Assembly: GCA_963921195.1 (NCBI GenBank)
Contig: OY992537.1
Coordinates: 145,772,275 to 145,836,274 of the forward strand
DNA: 64,000 bases
From: Pegoplata infirma
Taxonomy: Eukaryota > Arthropoda > Insecta > Diptera > Anthomyiidae
Direction: 5' to 3'
Shown piece by piece: positions 56,421-64,000 of the stretch. The notes under the pieces are model-generated. The model worked only from the letters and a program-made list of their open reading frames with translations, made no database searches and had not been told where the DNA came from. Positions within the stretch are counted from its first letter, which is position 1. Every line of letters begins with the position of its first letter. The position numbers were made by a program, and so were the translations under genes.

Positions 56421-57520
56421 GCTAGACCGCACACCCCACAAGCCATACGACGAAATATGGTACTCTACACTTCAGTGGAACCCACAAGGTTTCCAAACCC
56501 ATGAAAAACCGAAGATAACCTAGAGACGAACGATTTTCTGCGAAACCAAAAAATCATTTGACGAACTTAGATATATTGCGTCACGAATATGAGTTGAATA
56601 AATTACTCGTATGTACCTTAAACTCAACAATGTTTCGCATCTTGATAATTCTATGAACATATGGTAATAAACCCCAGTTGTAAAATGTAGTACTTTTCAA
56701 TAGTAATAATAACTGGAAACACCATGGATTGGCATCACCATTTATCGAAAATTTTTCGAAGATAAACAACGCCATGTTGAATTTTGTTAAATTTTATAAT
56801 TAATTTATTTTTACAATTTTTAAGTATTTTAAGTGAGTTAAACTAAAAGTGTTGTGCATTAAAAAATATAAAATTTTGTGCTCTTTCTTTTGAAAGTATT
56901 TCTCAGCCGGGAAAACGTGTAGTTATTGAAATATGTGATTTTTTTAATTTGTATACTTTTGTTGTTGTTTTTGCACAACTTCCGAACAAAATTTCGATAA
57001 ATTATGGAGTGTTTTTAAAATAATTTTTACATATATTTAGTCTTAACAAAATGTTGATTTTTTAATGAAAATAAAAAGAATATATATCAAATTATAAATT
57101 AAACATGGGTTTTTTATTTTTAAGTTAATATTTATAGGGGAAAAAGTCCATTCTAATTACTTTCAGTTAGCTTTTTGCACACGAAAGTAAAACGAAAAAA
57201 AAAATTCGGAAGTGAAACCCAGGACACCAAAATATTCGGAAGTGTTTCACTTTCACGTGGATGTGAAAGTCATGACAGACACGACTATAAGACATTTCAT
57301 ACGGGAATTTGGATGAGCACGCTGAAAAAAGCAAGCTGCAAAACTTTCTTCGTCGTTCGATTAATTCATTTGTTTTCCAAAATTTAACTAACCACACTTT
57401 TATTTCAGCAAAATCACTAACGCTCTCATGTTTTTTGTATTTAGAATTGCATAGAATCAAATAAAAATTAAGAAAGTTTTGATACATGACCTTATACTCA
57501 AAATAATAAGAGTACTCCAT
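56421..57520. other. Mostly non-repetitive-looking DNA, likely intron or intergenic
   Basis: Slightly less AT-rich at 56421-56780. No mobile-element ends are recognised. It includes the possible exon at 56584-56775. Confidence 0.35.
56584..56775 (-). other. Possible first coding exon of an unrecognised gene
   Basis: On the minus strand an ATG at 56775 (context CAACATGG) opens MALFIFEKFSINGDANPWCF and continues to MRNIVEFK. There GTACAT could be a splice donor (about 56620). A TTTTTTGGTTTCGCAG acceptor-like tract follows about 85 bp on. However, the joined frame would stop after five more codons, and I recognise no family. It may be a chance frame. Confidence 0.2.
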
Positions 57521-58245
57521 ACACTTAAAATAAAAACTCTGTTAAATTACAGAAAAACTCTGCTCTTTTCCAGTTAGCAACATTTCTTGGTAATTTTACT
57601 ATAAAACTCTGTAAAATGATTTGGACAAAAAAAACTGTTAATTTACAGAGTTTCTACTAAAATGTTGGTTATATAAAGCACCATTTAACAAAGTAAACTC
57701 TGTAAATTTACATATATTTGTAATATGCATTTGATGCAACCAAAATTTTACAGAAAAAAACTCTGTAAATTTACAGAATTTAGTTAAATGCATGTTATAT
57801 TGCAAAATTTTTAAAAGATTTGTAAAAAGATTTTTTTACAACTGGTACTTTTTAAATTTTTTTAAAAAAAAAAAAAAAAATACAGATAAAATTTTGATGT
57901 TTGGTAACAAAAAAAAAAAATACTCTAAACATATATAGTATTTTTACAGAATAATCAGTTTATACCTATGAAATTAAGATAACATAGTAATAATTTTTTG
58001 GTTACAAAAATTACAAAGTATTTTGCTTAAATTTGTATTTTAGCAAAAAAATCCGTTAATTATCTGTAAAATAAAGATTACAAAGTTAAAAGTAATATTA
58101 AAGATAAAACTTTGTTTTTTGGCACAACAAAATACAAAGTATTTTCTTTAAATTTGTATTTTGACAGAAAACTCTGTCAAATGTCTGCTGAATTAAGATT
58201 ACAGTCATTTTACAGAGTATTTTACAGATTTATTATTTTGACTTT
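57521..58245. repeat. MITE-like repeat with CTCTGTAAATTTACAGAG words
   Basis: Many direct and inverted copies of 'actctgtaaa' and 'tttacagag' run through the segment, with weakly inverted outer ends (CACTTAAAATAA on the left, TATTATTTTGACT on the right). The TSD cannot be fixed. Non-coding. Confidence 0.5.
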
Positions 58246-58756
<511 letters not shown>

Positions 58757-59234
58757 CTAACGGAATAAAATATTGAATTTATTATAAGGTCAAAAGCTGA
58801 GACAAAACTATTATATTTTTGACGCGTGGTGAATTGAAATACTTTTAGTACTTGTAAATTTATTACAATGCTAAATAATAGCACAGCAATGTCAAAACGA
58901 AGAAATAAATATTTATACCCTACGCGACGGGGCACAGTGGGGTGGATGATACCTAAAATGGCGATTAATACATAGAAGACTTAATTTTAAAATATTATAA
59001 TTTTTTATTGATGAGTTATCATAAACACATAAAAACACAGCATTTTCGAAAAAAAAAACATTGGAAAAAAATGTTTTTAACCTGTTAGGCGCTTTATTGT
59101 TTTTCGGATATTTTATCTTATTTTACAATTTTTGACGTAACTTTGGAACAAAAAGCTATACTTTAATAAATAAAATTGAAAATTAAAGCAAACTTAATGT
59201 GCTATTTAAAAATTAAAAAAATAAATATATCATA
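58757..59234 (-). other. Intron of bsk upstream of the exon
   Basis: AT-rich DNA. A short pyrimidine/A-T tract precedes the acceptor. No repeat end recognised. Confidence 0.6.
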
Positions 59235-59547
59235 CTAGTCGAATAGCCTGTCCCTGCCAGGCGGAACACCAAATCACTTTTTTCAATAATTCTAATTTTT
59301 TACCAAACTTTATAAAAAAATTATGTTTGTGCTTCAAAAATTTAATATTGCTAGATTGAGTTATATTAATATATTTCCCAAACTGGAAAAAAATTTTATG
59401 CGTATAAAAGGTTTTATTGATAAAATTTTAGAACTAAATTTAGCACGCCCATTTCTTTTCCGTCCTTAAACCGGATATCAAAAATCCATCGTGTGGATCT
59501 GTCCCATGGTCACCCCTATATACATGGCAATTTTTATCTTTCTTATG

Positions 59548-59660
59548 CTCCGTTATAAATAACTCTCCGTTAAATTTAACTTTTTCATACAAATTTTGAC
59601 ATAAGGCTCCGTTAAATCGGCAGTTATCAGCTAACTTTTCATTGAGTAATCCGCCCTTAG
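59548..59660 (+). repeat. Short dispersed repeat Y, copy 2
   Basis: Same repeat as 11975-12115 ('gctccgttataaataactc' to 'gagtaatccgccctta'), here splitting the R body between 'tctttct' and 'tagtcatgaaagg'. Confidence 0.65.
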
Positions 59661-59783
59661 TCATGAAAGGTTTTAAAATTAGATAAAATGTTAAAAAAAA
59701 CAATTTTTTCACTTAAATTTTTCCTTATAATTCTCCGTACACAGTTGACTTCATAAGGATATGATCCATTGTCAATACTTTAT

Positions 59784-60368
59784 CACTCAAAAAATTATGT
59801 TAGTAAAATCAACTGAAAATGTCAGTTAAAATAACTACTTTGTAAGTTGTTTTGGGGTCAACTACTTTTTCAGTTAAATCAACTAACAATGTTAGTTATT
59901 TTAACTGACAAAAAAAAAACAACTGACTTATGTAGTAAAAACAACTTACATTTGTAGTCAAAACAACTAACATGTAGTAAAAATAAAATAATCAATTTTT
60001 TTTTTTCAAAAATTTTTTCAGAAAAAAATTGAAGACCAAATTTTTTGGAAGACCAAAATTTTTCCAAGCTTTTTTTTTAAAGATTTCACATCTTATCATA
60101 ACAAAAAAGAAAATTTATTTTTATGTTTTGGAAAAAAACTTCGAAAATTTTTCAGAGATAAAAAAAATAAAATTAACTACTTTAAATAACTGTTACTACA
60201 TTACAGTACTTTTTTGTTAGTTATTCAAAAAACCACTTAAAATAACTAACAGAAATAGTTGTTTGATATTTTTCATACAAAAACAACTGACTTTGTAGTT
60301 GAAAACAATTAACTACTGTAAAATATATAAACAACTAACATGTGGTAACTTACATAATTTTCTGAGTG
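59784..60368. mobile_element. Element X: CACTC...GAGTG MITE
   Basis: The ends CACTCAAAAAATTATG and CATAATTTTCTGAGTG are flanked by AT. The corresponding uninterrupted site is at about 26944-26950 in copy 2 of the same Helitron. 'Caactaacatgtagt' and 'gttagttattttaactg' words are scattered as subterminal repeats. Non-coding. Confidence 0.82.
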
Positions 60369-62327
60369 ATGTTTTACAATTTTCAACTTCCTTAGTCAAT
60401 ATGAATTTCAGAAATAGTTTAAATGTTTAAAAACTAAATTTCGCCGTCTTCCACCACTCCCCTGTCTTAAAGGCCGAAAATCCGGCTACGTTACAGATTA
60501 TATGTATAAACTAAACAAAATTCACAACGGATTTTTTGTATCTCCGTCCTTTCACTGGATATCCAGGTCAGAGTTATCTTTGCCATAGTCCGTACCATAT
60601 GCATCCCAATTTTCATCTTTAAAGGTCATAAGGTGTCTTCAAAATTAGGTAAGATGTAAAAACATAATTCTTCTTCTCTTAATTCTCCGTCCATATTCTA
60701 CATTTTTTAAATCTCACTACTTTAGGATAAGCTCCATCGTTAGTAATATACTCGTATTCACGCCCCTTTTCCCTCTTAATTCTCCGTCGACAGTCCAAAA
60801 ATTTTAAGTCTGACTACTTTAGAATATGCTCCATTGTCAGGACAATATGCTTGCCAATTTTCGGCTGCGTAGGTCATTAGGGCTTTAAAGTTAGTTAAAT
60901 TAAAAAAAAATAAAACACAATATTGCCTTGCCCCTTTTTCCTCTCAACTCTCCGTCTACATTCCAAAATTCGGACTACTTCAGAATATGCTTCATAGTTA
61001 GAACTGTTAGGGATTTTTAGCTTCCTAATTCATTGGGGCGGAGCTTAAAAATACTCTAAAATGTTAAAAAAAAAACTAATTTTTCAAGTCCCCTTTTTCT
61101 CGTAACTCTCCGCCCACAGGCAAAAAAACCGGCTTCGTAAGAATCTGTCCCTGGTGTTTTACTATAAACATGCCAATTTTAAGCTTTTAAGTTAATCAAT
61201 GAGATCCAAAAGGCGCTGGATACACAAAAAATAAGAGAAACACAAAAAAAAAATTATATATACAGAAAATAGATGGAAATAAAGGAACCACGCCCTTTGC
61301 CTTTCTTATTCTCCACCCATACACTGGATATCAAAAATCCAGGTTGGTGTTGATCTTCCCCATTAAATCTATTATATACATGCCAATTTTCATCTTTCTT
61401 TAAATTAGTTAAAATATTAAAAAACCCAATTGTTCCATGCTCTTTTATCTCTTAATTCTCCGTCCACAGTCGAGAAATCTTCAATCCGATTACTTCAGGA
61501 TATACTACATCGTTAGAACTATACGCTATGCATTTTTCCGCTTCCTTTGGGGGCTTCAAAAGAAGTTAAAATGTTAAAAATCCCAATTTTGTCACTCCCC
61601 ACTTTCCTTTAAATTCTCCGCCCACAGTCCAAAAATTTAAAATTCGACTACTTCAGGATATGCTCAATCAATAGGACTATATGATAGGAAATTGTCAGCT
61701 TCTTAAGTCATTAGAGGACTTTAAAATAAGCAAAAATTTCAATATTCATCTTCATAGGTCATTGGGGGACTTCAAATTAGTTAATATATTAAAAAACACA
61801 ATTTTTCCACGCCCCATTTTTCTCTTAATTCTCCTTCCACAGTCTATAAAATTTAAATCCGACTACTTCATGATATGCTTCATTGTTAGAACTAATCGCT
61901 ATGCAATTTTCAGCTTCCTAAATCATTTGGGGGCTTCAAAAGAAGTAAAAATGTTAAAAAATCCCAATTTTGCCACGCCACTTTTCTCCTCAATTCTCCG
62001 CCCACATTGCGAAAATTTTAAATCCGCCTAATTGGTGATATGCGCTATAGTTAGGACTATATTCTAGGAAGTTTTCAGCTTCCTAAGTCATTAGGGGGCT
62101 TTAAATTAAGCAAAAATGTAAAAAAATTTAGTTTTGCCACGCCTACTTTTCCGCTTATTTCTCCGCCCACAGACAAAAAACCGAAAATCCGGCTACGCTA
62201 GGATCTGCCCCAGGTCTTTTACTATATGCATGCCAATTTTCAGCTTTGTAGCTCATCAGTGGGCTTCAAAAAGCTCTGGATAGACAAAAAAAGAGGAACA
62301 CACAAATAGGGAAATTATATATATAGA

Positions 62328-63456
62328 TGTATTTTCATTAGTATAAATTTAATTTAAAACTCGAATTTTGTTTTTCACTAAATCTCATCAATGTACAAAT
62401 TTATCTTAAAAGTCAGGAAAGAGAAGATTAAAATTTTTTGTTAATGTAGAATCATAAAAAAATAAAAACGTAGTAATTCAGAAAAAAATTGGAAGAAATT
62501 TGTTTTAACCTGTTACGCGTTTTTTTTTTTGGAAAAAAGCATAATCCACAATTTTCGCTGTAACTTTGATTTCAAAATATAATTTAAGAACAAGTAAATA
62601 AATACAAAATAAAATTAAAATATGTGTTCTTTTTAGTATTAATTTAATTTTAATCTACCCGAGTAAAAAAGATCATATATAATTATATATAGTTCTATAT
62701 ATACATTAGAGTGGCACTTAAAAATTAAATTTTCGAATTTCAAAATGCGCGGGTCGGAATATTGTGTAATTGCGTCTAAAAATGATTGTGTAAAAATTTC
62801 AGGAAAATCGAATAACTTTAACCCGTGCCGCTTTGAGGTCAAAGTTTCGGGTTTTTGGGGAAAAAGGACGATGATTTGAAAAAAAAAAAAATGGTTTTAT
62901 GAAATTAACTAAAATAAATTTTTTTATTTAGCTTTTACTCAAAACTACTTGGAAAAAATTATGTCAACTTTGTATGACATCATTAACCCGTTCAAAATTT
63001 TAAGCTAAAAATTACCATGAATTTAGGGGGGTACTTCAAATGAGTATTTTCGATTTTTTAAAAATTTTATTAAACAAAATTTTTAAATTCAACATTTCTA
63101 TACAAGTCACTTATAAAAAACATCCTAAAGATTAAATATTAAAAAAATTGGGGATATACACCGACTCAATTTTTTTTTGGAGCCGTTTGATTTTTGTGGA
63201 TTTCAAGGAAATTAGAATTTTGTGTAAATTTTTTTTATGAAAATCGATTTTCGAATAAACTGACCAAATTTAAATTTTTTGTTGCTTCTTTTGATCAAAT
63301 TAATTCAGTTAAGAACTATTAACTTTATTAGACATCGTTAACCCATATTGGCAGGGGGCAAATGTGACCCAAGCAGAAAATTCAAAGTTTGTTTCTAGAA
63401 TTTTAAGAATTTTATTGTTTCAAAATCATTTTGGTGGTCTATTACATACTAATTTA
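62328..63456. other. AT-rich DNA without recognisable features
   Basis: Probably intron. No mobile-element termini, exon or RNA gene was seen. A 'tatatataattatatatag' tract lies near 62676-62700. Confidence 0.4.
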
Positions 63457-64000
63457 TAGTGTCCGACCGAATATTTGGCTTCGGCATTGGCCAAAGAGCA
63501 GCACTCGGACAGTATTCGGCTTCGGCTACCTTTTTGGCCAAATATGGCCTTATACCGAATAATTATATAAAACTTGTACGAACGTGTTAAAAAATTTTTT
63601 TTGTGGAAAAAACAAACACTAAAAAAAGTCAAAAAAAAATTTTACTCAAAACAGATTTCACACTCGAAAAAATGTGCACTCAAAAAAAAAATTATTTTTA
63701 TAAAAATTACTAAAAAAAACATTTATGGATTCGGTCAAAATATATTTAAATAGTAAAAACAAATAAAAAAGTTAAATTTGACCGAATCCATAAATGTTTT
63801 TTTTAGTAATTTTTGTAAAAAAATATTTTTTTTTGAGTGCACATTTTTTTGAGTGTAAAACCTGTTTTGAGTAAAAATTTTTTTTTGAGTGCAAGACTTT
63901 TTTTAGTGTTTGTTTTTTCCACAAAAACATTTTTTAACACGTTCGTACAAGTTTTATATAATTATTCGGTATAACGCCATATTTGTCCAAAAATATAGCC
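63457..64000. mobile_element. Element F4: CCGAA-family foldback, cut by the window end
   Basis: The left end TAGTGTCCGACCGAA matches F3; the first 90 bp carry 'ttcggc' words. Long arms then mirror around about 63755: 'cgaatccataaatgt' against 'acatttatggattcgg', and 'acttgtacgaacgtgtt' (63571) against 'aacacgttcgtacaagt' (63937). The right end is outside the window. The left flank is CTAATTTA (63449-63456). Confidence 0.8.

Larger units (their letters stand above)
59235..62327 (-). mobile_element. Helitron family R, copy 3 (most intact)
   Basis: On the minus strand it starts TCTATATATATAATTTCCC (62327 downward), preceded by A, and ends with the CCTG...CAGG hairpin and CTAG (59238-59235), followed by T. 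Body units of about 160-215 bp recur, landmarked by 'acttcaggatat' near 61489, 61650 and 61863 and by 'aattctccgcccaca'. It contains only the short repeat Y2 and element X, so it gives the reference structure (about 2.4 kb without them). No Rep/helicase frame: non-autonomous. Confidence 0.8.

Noticed and set aside
57167..57520. 117-codon minus-strand frame
   Set aside because: No recognisable motif, composition like the surrounding intron, poor start context.
59235..62327. Simple satellite DNA
   Set aside because: Tandem units are present, but the same Helitron-type ends and A|T target occur in three independent copies.

Overview
The window reads as dipteran nuclear DNA, most likely from a higher (schizophoran) fly. 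It is very AT-rich and has no prokaryotic gene organisation. The one host gene part I recognise is a single 198-bp exon at 58559-58756 (minus strand) that encodes part of the kinase domain of Basket, the fly c-Jun N-terminal kinase (JNK). Canonical splice sites flank it. I found no other bsk exon, so almost the whole window appears to be intronic or flanking DNA filled by mobile elements. No functional tRNA, rRNA or CRISPR array was found.

Layout. (a) 1-7558: an AT-rich element (about 720-2800) holding an 8-bp-TSD element (1158-2209), then a Helitron (2847-7558, minus) that received a 5'-truncated LOA-like retrotransposon with a 1000-residue open reading frame (2927-6022) and a small hAT-like element (6251-6784). 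(b) 7714-17024: a hAT-like element carrying a plus-strand Helitron, itself carrying two more hAT-like elements (8591-11773 and 12317-15694) with further insertions. (c) 17255-26197: an element with CCGAA arrays interrupted by a minus-strand non-LTR retrotransposon, which is interrupted by a tRNA-derived SINE and two mini-me/HINE-like elements; one of those holds another HINE and a hAT-like element that contains a member of the outer CCGAA family. (d) 26514-53255: a second copy of the Helitron swollen to 26.7 kb by nested insertions. The deepest chain is Helitron > hAT P > hAT Z > TA-TSD element A > LOA retrotransposon > second retrotransposon. (e) 53257-56420: hAT-like elements K, L and O, O holding a mariner-type transposase fossil. 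(f) 56421-58558: possible small exon and a MITE-like repeat. (g) 58559-58756: bsk exon. (h) 59235-62327: third Helitron copy, the most intact. (i) 63457-64000: a CCGAA-family foldback that leaves the window.

Most boundaries were set by matching terminal inverted repeats plus an exact or near-exact target-site duplication, or by an uninterrupted paralogue elsewhere in the window, so the order of insertion can be read like strata. The protein-coding retrotransposons (two LOA-like, one CR1/Jockey-group, one unassigned) are the likely reverse-transcriptase sources. The Helitron, hAT-like and TA-TSD elements here encode no recognisable complete enzyme and would depend on enzymes made elsewhere.
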